Shown: positions 11,889 to 22,037 of the stretch, piece by piece
Numbering within the stretch: position 1 is the first letter of the stretch
Layout of the letters: the number at the start of each line of letters is the position of its first letter
Assembly: GCA_028456385.1 (NCBI GenBank)
Contig: JALNQF010000046.1
Coordinates: 186,001-250,000 of the forward strand
From: Ophiosphaerella korrae
Lineage: Eukaryota; Ascomycota; Dothideomycetes; Pleosporales; Phaeosphaeriaceae
Length of the DNA: 64,000 bases
Direction of reading: 5' to 3'
The notes under the pieces: model-generated
Told to the model about the DNA's origin: nothing
Database searches by the model: none
The model's input: only the letters and a program-made list of their open reading frames with translations
Translations under genes and position numbers: made by a program

Positions 11889-13040
11889 ATGGTCTCCTCA
11901 TTACCAACTTCTATGCAAGCGCAGTTTCTTGATAAATACACATCACCGTACAAACTACGCTCTGTACCTATTCCATCGCCTTCAACTCCACATGATATCC
12001 TTATCAAGGTAGATGCGGCATCATATTGTCACACTGATTTTGTGCTCGCTGAAGGGCAGATGCCAGGCCTGCCTACATCCTTTCCACATATCGGCTGCCA
12101 TGAATTTGCAGGAACGGTCATATCGCACTACAGCTCGCCCAGCATTGAAGCAAGCGAATTCAAAATTGGTGCGCGAGTAGGTGTCCCAGGTCGCGCGTTC
12201 CATGCCTGTGGTACCTGTTTCGAGTGTAAACACTCCCGGCCCAGGGATCCTGTTGGAGAAGATGAGGTTGGCTACTCGGTCCATTGTGTAGATGCTGGAA
12301 ATAATGGTCTCAGTAGGGATGGAGGATTTGCAGAACATGCGGTAGTAGATGCGCGACAGTTGGCACCAATCCCTGAGAACTTGACTGCAGTACAAACTGC
12401 TCCGCTCATGTGCGCAGGAATCACAATATACGCGGCGCTCAAAAGGTGCAATCTGAAACAAAATGACAGGATTGGAATTCTTGGTGCTGGTGGCGGGCTT
12501 GGTCATCTCGGCCTCCAGTATGGTGTCCATATGGGATACAAAATCTTAGGGGTAGAGGCAGCTGATGCTCCCTTGCATTTAGCCCGTAATGTCGCCTCCA
12601 AACTTGATCCCCAGCCCCTTATTGTAGACACAAGAGCTGAAGAAGCAGCCAAAGTTGTACAAAAGCTTGGTGGCGAGGATGGGAAAACAGATCTCGGCGA
12701 GATGGGCCTCGACGCAATCATTGTGCTTCCAGAGAGTCAAGCAGCACTCGACTATGGGATGACTCTGCTTAAGTCGCATGGAACTTGCGTCATAGTCTCC
12801 TTCCCAGAGAATGGATTTCATATATCTGCTTGGGATATTGTGTTTCGAGATATTAGGATAATTGGGAGCTTGGTAGGGAGCAACAGAATGCTTCGTGAGA
12901 TGCTCAACTTTTCTGCGCAGCACAATATTCACGCTATGACAAAGTCATTCGCGTTGCCGAAGCTCAATGAACTAGTTGAGGAATATCACAAGGGCGGGGG
13001 AGGAAAATTGGTCGTGGATATGTCCCTCAAAGAGGCATGA
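11889..13040 (+). CDS. Zinc-dependent alcohol dehydrogenase (MDR family)
   Basis: Predicted cytosolic NAD(P)-dependent alcohol/aldehyde oxidoreductase of 383 aa, single exon, ATG at 11889. Catalytic zinc ligands: Cys47 in YCHTD and His71-Glu72 in GCHEFAG. Structural zinc-type cysteines occur in ACGTCFEC, with a later Cys in YSVHC. The Rossmann cofactor site GAGGGLGHLG sits near residue 205. The C-terminal half has the usual VSFPENG and DIRIIGSLVG pattern of this family. Between structural Cys residues there is a longer insertion (HSRPRDPVGEDEVGYSVHC) than in typical yeast ADHs, so the structural site may be altered. It is divergent from MBL hydrolase 1 and ends 68 bp from the end of the cluster regulator. 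A role in oxidising or reducing an alcohol/aldehyde step of the pathway is inferred. Confidence 0.9.
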   Translation: MVSSLPTSMQAQFLDKYTSPYKLRSVPIPSPSTPHDILIKVDAASYCHTDFVLAEGQMPGLPTSFPHIGCHEFAGTVISHYSSPSIEASEFKIGARVGVPGRAFHACGTCFECKHSRPRDPVGEDEVGYSVHCVDAGNNGLSRDGGFAEHAVVDARQLAPIPENLTAVQTAPLMCAGITIYAALKRCNLKQNDRIGILGAGGGLGHLGLQYGVHMGYKILGVEAADAPLHLARNVASKLDPQPLIVDTRAEEAAKVVQKLGGEDGKTDLGEMGLDAIIVLPESQAALDYGMTLLKSHGTCVIVSFPENGFHISAWDIVFRDIRIIGSLVGSNRMLREMLNFSAQHNIHAMTKSFALPKLNELVEEYHKGGGGKLVVDMSLKEA

Positions 13041-13108
13041 ATGGACCGAGTTTTGAACAGGTTGACTCAACATATCTGGAGAGCAGTTGCAGAATACAAA
13101 TGAGGTGC

Positions 13109-15811
13109 TCAGCTGGACTCCAGCATATCGGCGTACAAATTTAACGCGCTACCAATCACATCAACAATTGCCCAAGTCTGAGATCCCCTGAAGATCAAAG
13201 CCCACACCCTGAGCACACCTGCACTCAGACGCCTAGTGTAGGTCGGCGAGTCAATGGGAACGTCCGGTGGTAAAGAGAATTCAGTCTCGTCAAGCATGTT
13301 CTTTACAACAGCAACAATTCTCCTCTCATCTTCTGTCGTGGGTGGATCCGGGTTTTGTACTGAGAGTGATTCCAGCCATTTACTCATCAAATATGCGCAC
13401 TCTAATGTAACTAAGGAGTGCTGAATGGACCAAATAAAACTTTGTGTTTTTGCAACCAATCGATAGCCCATTTTGATGGGTATCGACAGCGCATGAGCTG
13501 AATGCAACACTGCTCTCGTAATTTTGGGAGATCGCTTTATCATTGGCCCTGCACGAAATGCATTTGCGATGAGCTCGGGATCTCGCGTCTCGAGAGCCCG
13601 GCCCGCGGTATCCACGTAAAGCCTTATGTAGGCGAGACGCAGTAGTGCTGTCGAATTGAAAGCGACGGGCCCATTTGGATTCATGGGATCTAGTGAGGAT
13701 TCGGGGTTCTGGCGCCAGCCAATCTGCCAATTTCTTAGAGCCGTCTCTAATGATGATATGTCTTCCGTGCTCAAGTCGCCAGGTGAATCATAGCGGCAAC
13801 GAGTAACTTGTCTGAGGAAGAATATATGTTGGATAAGCGCGTGAATGAGTGCGTAGTTACCAGAAGAAGAATTTGATAAAGTGACAACTCGGCCATTCTT
13901 CGAGAAGAGCTTCTTCAAAGCATCCTGGAAATGAACCTCTGGGGAGCTCTTCTTTCTTGCTTCCTTCCATAAGGTGGCTGTGGGTGCTTTGAACTCCGCA
14001 GCACTACATGGAAGAGTTAGTTTGACTTCAGAAGTCAACATAAATGGTGGTATGTTATATACTATGCAGTGAAGGTTAGAGAATCCATATACTATAAATT
14101 TTGTCCTCTTGATTGACTCTCGTCGTACCCAATTGACCCATGACAATTCCTCCGTCAGAGGCTCGTTCTGTAGCCCGTCATCTCTGATAAGAGTTGCGAG
14201 GACACTTTGGATAGCGAGGGCTTCTCGAAGTATTTCTTTGTGTTTTGCCCAAGTACACAACGCCATCAGTAAGAGTAGAGCCTGTGCCGTCTGCATCAGA
14301 TCTTCTCCAACTATTGCTGCATCTGCATCTGAAGGTAAGCCAAGTGGCCCTGAAATAGGGTTGGTACGTGGGCTCTGAATTGACGGTCCTTGCTCAACGT
14401 CGTGTGAGGCAGAGCGATTAAATTCCGAGTTCCGCTGGCGTTCAACAAGATGTGCATCTCTTCTTTTGATGCGTTGCGTTGCGATTGCTCTGCTAACGCT
14501 GAAAAGCTCCACCCCTTCCTCTCCTTCAAAAGTATATTGGGCCCCAATCGCTGCTAGGGCAAGTGTTAACTCAATAGAGCATGTCTGGACAGACATGGTG
14601 GGAATATGTAAGAAAGGCATGTGTTCGTGAAAACCAGTGATATAAGCAGCAATGTACCGACACAAAGCAAGGCGTGTTGGTAGCTTGAAGTCTCTTGGTA
14701 CAACTTCAGAGAACTCTTGCAACTTGTCGGCAATTGTTTGTCGATCATTGTGTGAGATATCTGCGAGTGGCCGCCTGCGTACGCCATCGTCATCTGCTAA
14801 TTCATCTGGCTGTAGAGAAGGAAATCGAGACGCAAATCGGGATAACGAGTAGCCATCTTCTACATTAAGTTGTGCTTGGACTTGGCTGTGCATTGATGTC
14901 GTATTAACTGGAGGTAGAAGGTCATGGTTGTATACAAATGACTCTGGAGAGAAGAGCGGCCTTTTTTAATATATTTAGTCCATGAATTGCATGCTATTCA
15001 CATGAATACACTTACATGGGTTGCTCAGTACTCATAAAAGTGCCAAAATGATACGAACCCAGTGGTTCATTATCAAGAAAAGATGTAAGGCTGTCAAGAG
15101 AAGCTTCTAGAGTCATACTATTCGCATGTTGAAGAGATTCTTCCATTGTAGTATTGATTATGGCTGGTGCTAGGTTGGGTATTGCTGATACGCTATTGTG
15201 TACTGAATTACTGTTGGCTATATTACCTTGTAGTGCTTGATATTCTGCAGCCATAGATAGCGCAGCGAGAGTATAACTATTATTGCGCACAGTACTGGCG
15301 GGGCTGAAAGACACTGAAGGCGCATACTGTGACGTATGTATCTCTGGAAGAGCAGGTGAAGGCATCATGCCAGGTATTTCTGGAACTGGTCGGCCGGCAT
15401 CGAAGCTGGCGCGTGCACGTTTTCGCGATTGTTCTTCGTCCGGTGCGCAATTCTGCTCAGCAGAAGGCTGTACGCTGTCCCTTGGAGGATTGCGATCTTT
15501 TCGGTGAGTAAGACGCTCATGGCGCACAAGGAGGTCACTACAAATCAGCGTCGCATATTTATTGTTGGTCTATTATGGGCTTACCTTCGTGTAAAAGAGT
15601 AATTACACTTTGCACAGTTAAAAGGCTTAACTCCACTATCTATCATTCGTTAATAGCCGTGATTAATATATGGAATAGACTTACGGATCCGCTCATGTCG
15701 CTGCAAGTGCTCAAGCCTAGCGAATAAGCGTTGACAATGTGGACACTGAAAGCGCTTCTTCTTCCCCACCGGTGCCTGCGTAGCCGGCTCAACGGTACCA
15801 TCATCATCCAT
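13109..15811 (-). CDS. C2H2 zinc-finger / fungal_trans regulator of the cluster
   Basis: Predicted nuclear transcription factor of 851 aa. Four exons: 15811-15685, 15639-15585, 15537-15016 and 14960-13109. All introns are GT-AG (45, 47 and 55 nt) and the total is in frame. Two C2H2 fingers: Cys23/Cys26/His39/His43 and Cys51/Cys54/His67/His72. Each finger is cut by an intron. Finger contacts (RLEHLQRH and RSDLLVRH) are very close to those of CreA/Mig1, which read GGGG-containing GC boxes. A basic segment (SRKRAR) follows. The last exon holds the fungal-specific transcription factor region (Fungal_trans), including LTLALAAIGAQYTFEG. The in-frame frame open upstream of 15811 has no ATG, so this Met is taken as the start. 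Its place in the middle of the enzyme genes makes it the likely pathway regulator. Confidence 0.88.
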
Positions 15812-16168
15812 GACCAGATGCCTAGCGCTAGAGACTGCGATTGGTCCGGATGGGCGGCCTGCAGGTTTGGAATAACATGAAGGGAGAGATATAGACACAC
15901 TCCATACCGTGATGCAGTCAAGGTTAGTGGCGATGAAATGTGGGGAAACAGCTGGACTGGGATGCGACGGGACAAATGCGGGGTGCTAGCACATGCTCTT
16001 GAGCCTTTGTCCGGCGACCTCCGAACAGCCTGCATTTTGGATGAGATAATTCGATACGATGAATTTGATCAATGATATCCTAACAACAATGTGCTTCAGT
16101 GATATGCCACTCATCCAGTTGCTGCTATCTCACTCACACTGGTTTTCTTACCCCTGTGTCCTTCCATC

Positions 16169-16621
16169 TTATGCCCTTTTACTCCTATCACTCAACTCCC
16201 TCGGCATCTCTCCCTTCTCCGCCATCTCATTCAAGACTTTCTCGGCTGTCTTCATAGCATCCACACCAGCAGGAACACCACAGTAGGTGGTTGCATGTAT
16301 AATTGCTTCGCGTATTTCCAGCTCGGATAGCCCATTGTTTCTGGCACCTCGAATATGCACGGCAAGCTCAGGGGCCCGATTGAGTGCCATCAGCATCCCA
16401 ATGTTTATGAGGCTTCGTTGCTGTTTCGAAAGGCCAGGCCGGGTCCAGGCGTAGCCCCAGCAAAACTCGGTAACCAGTTCCTGCCCTGCCCTTGAGAACT
16501 CTGTCGATCCGTTCTCCAGTGCGCGATTGACATACTCGTCGCCAACGACGCTCCTTCGCATCTTCAGTCCCTCTTCAAACAATTGTTTGTGAAGCTCATC
16601 GTATTTTGGGTCGGTCGACAT
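16169..16621 (-). CDS. Carboxymuconolactone decarboxylase-family protein 1
   Basis: Single CMD (AhpD-like) domain, 150 aa, intronless. The ATG at 16621 ([10 protein letters not shown]) is chosen over an upstream in-frame Met because the conserved part begins directly after it. Family marks are [20 protein letters not shown], then [19 protein letters not shown] and [19 protein letters not shown], which is close to 4-carboxymuconolactone decarboxylases. Those enzymes convert gamma-carboxymuconolactone to the beta-ketoadipate enol-lactone in aromatic catabolism. Length fits the single-domain enzymes. A lactone-pathway decarboxylase alongside lactonase-like MBL hydrolases is a sensible pairing, but fungal members of this family also have other roles. 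Confidence 0.85.
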   Translation of the reverse strand: MSTDPKYDELHKQLFEEGLKMRRSVVGDEYVNRALENGSTEFSRAGQELVTEFCWGYAWTRPGLSKQQRSLINIGMLMALNRAPELAVHIRGARNNGLSELEIREAIIHATTYCGVPAGVDAMKTAEKVLNEMAEKGEMPRELSDRSKRA

Positions 16622-16942
16622 GTCGAGGCGCGTGTGTTGTCGGTGTGTTTGAGATGGCAAGGGGTTATTGGACGAGAACTGTGCCGATTTTGACTTAAAG
16701 ATTAAATCTAATCAGAAATTGATGGGTCAACCCGTAGGTGGTAGTGGGTTGAGTGGAGTTCATCTGCCACAAAGCCCCTCCAGAAGAAGCCGACTTCGGC
16801 ATCCCCCCAAACCCCCCAATTTCCCCACAACACACATTTCTCCATCATACTGGATGGACTTCATATTAAACCCTAGTCTACAGATTACGACCAAATACGG
16901 TACTTGTAATCAAATTACTCATCAATGAGACTAAGCACCATT

Positions 16943-17962
16943 CTAAGTGCTATTCATTTTGGTTTGCCAATCCTCTTGCCCTCCAAGATAACGGTACACA
17001 ACCCGCGAGTCTAAATCTCGACATCGAGGGTCGTTTGCAGTTCGGTCGTATGTCTCCAACCCTATTTCACCTAGTACATTACAAGAACCTACGCGTTTGG
17101 CCATCTCAACCGCCAAACCAAAGTCCTTTCGCATCAATTGCACCTTGAAACCTTGTTTCCACCCTCCCGACGATGGAGCGTCCGGATACACATGAGGGAC
17201 TGGACAAAATTTATCGCATATGGTGTTTTGGGCAGTACCTGCTGCGTATACCTTTGCAAGCGTCCGTGGATCCAACCCTGACCGCATGCCCATGTCGAAA
17301 GCTTCAGAGCAAGCTATTGCAATAACTCCTGATAGGTAGTTATTTGACAACTTCGCGGCGAGCCCAAGGGAAGGGCCGCCACAAGGGATCACCTGCTTCC
17401 CCATAAGGCTCATCAAATGTGTAAGCCCGCCTATATTTGGATCTGACTCAGCGCATCCTAGGAAAAAAGCAATGGTGCCCTTGATAGCCCCTATAACGCC
17501 TCCAGATACTGGAGAGTCGTAGAAAGAGGCAGAGGGGAAGTGCTCGGCAATATGTTTACCAACAGCCAGACTAGTCGCAGTATCTATTGTAGAGCAATCG
17601 ATCAAAAGTTTGTTCGACACGTCAGCACTGCATACTCCGTTCTCGGGATCTAGGTAGACGGAGCGGACGTGGAACCCCTCTGGCACCATCGAGATGACGG
17701 TATCCTAGCACTCATTAATGTCCTGACCAAACGACCTTGTCAATCAACCTACAACTTGTTGTGCAACATCTTTCGCATTCGCCCCTTTCACAATTCTGCC
17801 TGGAAACTCTGTGCACAAATCATCTGCAGCTTTCTCAACTACATCATACACCCATATACGCGATTCTGGTGGTAATTTGTTCGCTAAATGAGTGACCATG
17901 TATTTTCCCATGGCACCGAGGCCGATAAAGCCTAATCTTTCGAAGTCGAATGAATACGCCAT
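16943..17962 (-). CDS. 3-hydroxyisobutyrate dehydrogenase-family oxidoreductase 1
   Basis: Beta-hydroxyacid dehydrogenase of 323 aa. Exons 17962-17753 and 17704-16943; the 48-nt intron has donor GTAGGT. The cofactor loop is GFIGLGAMG near residue 10. The substrate loop YDSPVSGGVIGA and the catalytic-lysine helix KLSNNYL are both present. The C-terminal domain includes GFKVQLMRKDFGLA, as in HIBADH and tartronate-semialdehyde reductases. It would interconvert a beta-hydroxy acid and its semialdehyde with NAD(P). An open frame continues upstream of 17962 with no family likeness, so the Met at 17962 is chosen. It shares a 392-bp divergent promoter with MBL hydrolase 2 and has a diverged paralogue at 20590-21633. 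Confidence 0.88.
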
Positions 17963-18354
17963 AGAGAAATTAGTAGCAACAGATATTTCGATAAAGACGA
18001 CAGCTAGGTTAGAAACTTTTGTCATAAAGCACGCTGAGGTGGATTGACTTCGAGCGGGCTGCGGATGGCGTGGGGTAACAACTTCCCCGAATTCGGGGAT
18101 GCTTGATTTGCCCTCCAACCAGAGACTAGGGGCCGCGTAAACTTCGTATTGTACAAAGTCATTCATATTAGTCTCTTAAGCATGCAATCGCACATTTAGC
18201 TTGCTCCTAAGGCTTACACTGTACACGAAGCACTATCCTGCTAGGTCGGAATGTCTGGTCCTGAAGGCACACTTTCACGTTACTCCTATCCTCGTATCAA
18301 TATCAAGGAACTGTGCATGAATTTTTTGATTGCCTTGGTTACCTGGCCACGATC
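17963..18354. promoter_or_regulatory. Divergent promoter with perfect GC-box palindrome
   Basis: This region lies between HIBADH 1 and MBL 2. TCCCCGAATTCGGGGA at 18084-18099 is a perfect 16-bp palindrome, i.e. CCCCG and CGGGG half-sites 4 bp apart. A GTGGGG copy lies next to it at 18070-18075. The half-sites equal those at 11780-11792 in the other divergent promoter of the cluster. Confidence 0.55.
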
Positions 18355-19367
18355 ATGACAGGCTTACGACAAGCTGACCCTAAAGTCAGCTTATCTGTGC
18401 ACGCACTTAGTTGTGGTCATTTCACCCTTCCGGAATATCAATTTGTGCACCCGACACCAAGAGATGCGCGCAAGAGCGTACCGTCCTTGGCCTTCCTCAT
18501 ACAACATCATAATACCTCTACTGGAAAGACAACCAGGATAGTGTTTGACTTGGGGCTGAGGAAAGATGTAAAAAGATATGCTACTCCGATCCAAAAGCAT
18601 ATAGAGACAAGACAACCCATAACTACGGATCCGGATGTTACCAAAAGCCTAGAAAAAGGTGGTTTGAAGCCCGCCGACATCGACTTCATAATATATTCTC
18701 ACGTAAGTCAAGTATTTAACTATTGACCGAATCTTTTGTTTATTTGAAATGAATACAGGTACACTGGGACCACATTGGCGAACCTCGAGATTTCCCCGAA
18801 TCGATATTTGTTGTCGGCTACGGTTCACTGAGTTTACTCAAGGGAACATCCTCCTCACTCCGAGGAGGACATTCATTCTTCGAACATGATCTTCTGCCTG
18901 AATGCCGCACTATAGAATTGCCGGATCCTTCTGGTGCCTTCATTGGCATCCCAAATCCTTCCATGAACTCACCTACCATCAATCTGGTTGGCCCGTGGAG
19001 ACCTAGTGGTACCCTTCTGCAGACTTTGGATATCTTTGGGGACGAATCATTGCTCATTGTAAATGCGCCTGGTCATTTGCCTGGCCACATTAACCTTCTT
19101 GCGCGCACTCCAGATGGTAACCAGACTTATATGGCAGGTGACGCGTGCCACGATAGGCGCTTGTTGACAGGCGAAAAATCGGTTGGCGAGTGGATTGATG
19201 CACATGGGCATACTTGTTGCATACATGCCGACCAGAAACAAGCGGAACAAACGATCAAGCTCATTAGAGAATTGGAGAAGGAAGGGATAGAAATTATATT
19301 CGCACACGATGTGGATTGGGAGAATGATCCTACAAACAAGATACGGTTTTTCGGCGCCGGTCAGTGA
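18355..19367 (+). CDS. Metallo-beta-lactamase-fold hydrolase 2 (lactonase-like)
   Basis: Zinc hydrolase of 318 aa, paralogue of the one at 10610-11596. Exons 18355-18702 and 18759-19367. The 56-nt intron falls inside the metal motif, after S-H (His116) and before V-H-W-D-H, so correct splicing is essential for HxHxDH. Other ligands are in NAPGHLPGHINLL, AGDACHDRRL and IFAHDVDWE. ATG 18355 (MTGLRQADPK) is preferred; the upstream in-frame ATG (18316) adds residues without family likeness. The likely reaction is ring opening of a lactone or hydrolysis of a related ester or amide; the substrate is unknown. It is divergent from HIBADH 1. Confidence 0.87.
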
Positions 19368-19516
19368 TGAGATACGATGCCTCTGAGCTTCCCACCTTTC
19401 TGTATACAGACTTGAAACCTGTAACCTTCCGTCTTAGCTAGAACTAAACCTGGTTTACGAAACACCGCTAGCTACCTACTGGCGTACATCTATGTGGAAC
19501 CTACCCAGGTGGCACT

Positions 19517-19542
19517 CCCCGCATAGGTGTGGGGAAGTGGGG
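19517..19542. promoter_or_regulatory. Clustered GC boxes upstream of CMD-family gene 2
   Basis: CCCCGC (19517-19522) and two GTGGGG copies (19529-19534 and 19537-19542) lie within 26 bp, about 195-220 bp before the ATG at 19736. The first pair forms an imperfect inverted repeat (CCCCGCA, 4 bp, TGTGGGG). All fit SYGGRG. They resemble the palindromes in the two divergent promoters of the cluster. Confidence 0.45.
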
Positions 19543-19735
19543 CTCAGTGCATCGCCTTTCTACTAGACCTGCTGTGTCATCAGATATCGCAGATCACAAC
19601 AATTGCATTTATTTTTGGACTCTATAGAGCCACCAATTAGCCTAACTCGGAAATAGCCCCATGATTGTCTTGATATGCACATATAGTTTGTCTAATCACT
19701 TGGTTTCCTCCAAACTACCATTTCAAACTAGCTAA

Positions 19736-20565
19736 ATGTCACTCACAAAAGAGCAAGAAAGCCTCAAAGAGCGCTTCGATGCCACTCTTGGCCCGGAAGC
19801 TTTCGACGATTCATGGTTACGAATGCTCAAACATGCACCTGGAATGTTTGCTGCGAGTTTGCGACTCACAAACGTGCCAAAGCAGAAAGGTCATCTTTCC
19901 CCCAAGATTCAAAGCTTGGTATCTTTGGCTGTCAGTGCTGCATCAACACATCTTCATGCACCATCAATCCAAAGGCACACAAAAGCCGCCTTGAGAAACG
20001 GTGCTACCAAAGCGGAAATTGTTGAAGTGCTTTGCCTCACATCTACACTTGGGATTCATGCATCCACTGTAGGTGTTCCCATCCTGTTCGAAGTCCTCGA
20101 AGAGCGAGGAAAGTCTATGCCAAAGGGGATGGATGGCTTGAGTAAAGAACAATGGGCCATGAAAGAGGACTTTGAGAAGAAAAGAGGTTATTGGAACACC
20201 TTATGGAATGAGTTTTTGAGATTAAGTCCTGAGTTTTTCGATGCTTATACAGAGTTCAGTTCTGTGCCTTGGACAAACGAAGGTGGGAAAGGCATCCTTG
20301 AGCCAAAGGTTAGTCAGGCCTTTTGTTGAGGCCAAGAGGACCAGAGAATTCTAACGCATTGCAGATCAAGGAACTTATATACTGTGCGTTTGACACAGCA
20401 GCAACTCACATGTACCAGCCCGGCCTTAAACTTCACATGCGTAATGTCCTCAACTATGGTGGAACTGCAGAAGAGATAATGGAAGTGATGGAGCTTGCCA
20501 CGCTGCTCAGCATAAGCACCATGGATGTTGGACTTGAAATTTTAGAGAAAGAATTGGAAAGTTAA
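19736..20565 (+). CDS. Carboxymuconolactone decarboxylase-family protein 2, two-domain
   Basis: Protein of 257 aa, exons 19736-20308 and 20365-20565, intron of 56 nt, in frame. Two CMD-like halves are visible. The first holds SPKIQSLVSLAVSAASTHLHAPSI and HTKAALRNGATKAEIVEVL. The second holds EPKIKELIYCAFDTAATHMY and HMRNVLNYGGTAEEIMEVMEL. In both halves the residues corresponding to CxxC/His of AhpD-like redox proteins are not Cys pairs, so peroxidase activity is unlikely. This longer double form is a different branch from the single-domain protein at 16169-16621. It may carry out a decarboxylation or isomerisation in the same pathway. Its 3' end lies only 24 bp from the end of HIBADH 2, tail to tail. 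Confidence 0.82.
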
Positions 20566-20589
20566 TGAATAACGAGATTTCAGAAGTGA

Positions 20590-21633
20590 TTATTTCCTCT
20601 CACTCTCATTTAGCCACTTATATACAACCCTCGCATCCTTTCCCTTGTACCTCTCGTCTCCCATCGCTTCGTCAAAGGCCTCTAGTGTTGGCTTGTCCAA
20701 AATTGTTCTCGCGCCAACCATTTCTGCAAGTTCGCTGCCCATACCTAACACTTTGCGACATAACTCGATCCTGAAGCCTCCTTCATAGTCCCGCGAACTT
20801 GGAACATTAGCCTGTATACCAGGCACCGGGTTCGATTTGGATGTAACCCAGCACTGGCCACCAGAGACGTTGATCACGTCGGTAAGTAGGGCCGTATCGA
20901 GGCCCATCTTAGTGCTAATGTTCAGGGCTTCAGACGCTGCCAGTGATGTGATGGCGCTGAGATAGTTGTTGATCACTTTAAAGGCAGTTCCAGTGCCAAT
21001 ATCACCACAGAGAAATATGGCAGCTGAATTTCCCATGTGCGATAGGTATTCCTTCACTCTAAGGAAGACGGATTTGTTGTTCATGCCAGCCATGAAAGCC
21101 AGCGTACCGTCTTGCGCGCCCATGGGCCCGCCAGATACCGGCGCATCGACGAATGTGAGAATCGACGCAGCAGGAGATGATTTGGTGGCCTTTGCAACTT
21201 CCAATATTGTCGCGATCTCTATAGTTCCACACTCCATGATGAGTTTCTCGTTCTGGGTTTTTCCAGCTGACTTGAGAAGCTCTTCAGCTCCGGCAAGGAT
21301 GCCATTTGAAGAATCTAGGTAAACCTGTTTTACAGCATCCGATCCAGGTAGCATTGTTATCACGGTGTCTGCGCATCGTATAGCTTCAGACCCATTCTTG
21401 ATAACGCCAATGGGCCCTTTGCCTGCAGCTTCACGCTGAAACCGTTCTAATACGTCAGAAGAGACATCGCATATCAGAACAGTGTGTGATTCATCTAGAC
21501 CTTTGCGTAGGTTGAATGCCATTGGATAGCCCATCACACCTAAGCCTAGGCTAGATCAGCAATAATATTAGATCCAGTATGAAGATTCCCAATATGTACC
21601 AATAAATGCCACGGTCTTCTCTGGGGAAGACAT
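20590..21633 (-). CDS. 3-hydroxyisobutyrate dehydrogenase-family oxidoreductase 2
   Basis: Beta-hydroxyacid dehydrogenase of 329 aa. Exon 1 is 34 nt (21633-21600, MSSPEKTVAFIG) and exon 2 is 21545-20590. The 54-nt intron splits the cofactor loop so that splicing creates FIGLGVMGYPMAFNL. Family marks: DAPVSGGPMGAQDGTLAFMAG (substrate loop), KVINNYLSAI (catalytic Lys helix) and YEGGFRIELCRKVLGM. It is closest in type to HIBADH and tartronate-semialdehyde reductase. The paralogue at 16943-17962 shares the same layout but is clearly diverged, so the two may act on different intermediates. Confidence 0.88.
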
Positions 21634-22037
21634 TTCGTCCACTGCTATTTTTTTCCTGATGTCGTATCACTTGGCCGCCGGTAACTATAGTTTGTAATGA
21701 CGAAATAAATCAAGGTTAACAACAGTATGGAATTTTGATTTGTGATCGCGCTTCTTTGTCGCTTTGGCTACCGTGAATATGTGGGTTGTTTCTCTAACAA
21801 TATTTTACTACAGCTGGCTCCGCCATGAAAGCAGCCCGCACAATATTGGAGAAGTTTGGTGTTAGCACGTGCATGTTTCTTCCCTACCTAACCCCTCTTT
21901 TCGCCCCGCGTTGGAGAACCATGTCTCCACCTCTGCCTAGGGTCCAATTCTCACCTCTTCAATTTTCGGGCGGTAATCCCTTGCTGGATGCCTTGACGCT
22001 ACTGACGTTTTTGTGCAACTTCAGGGACTAGATCCTG
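21634..22037. promoter_or_regulatory. Left part of an intergenic region split by a transposon
   Basis: This is the upstream region of HIBADH 2. It holds one GC box (CCCCGC at 21904-21909) and no inverted pair. Before the transposon entered at 22038, this region and 23866-24074 formed one divergent intergenic space of about 610 bp between HIBADH 2 and the transporter. Confidence 0.45.
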
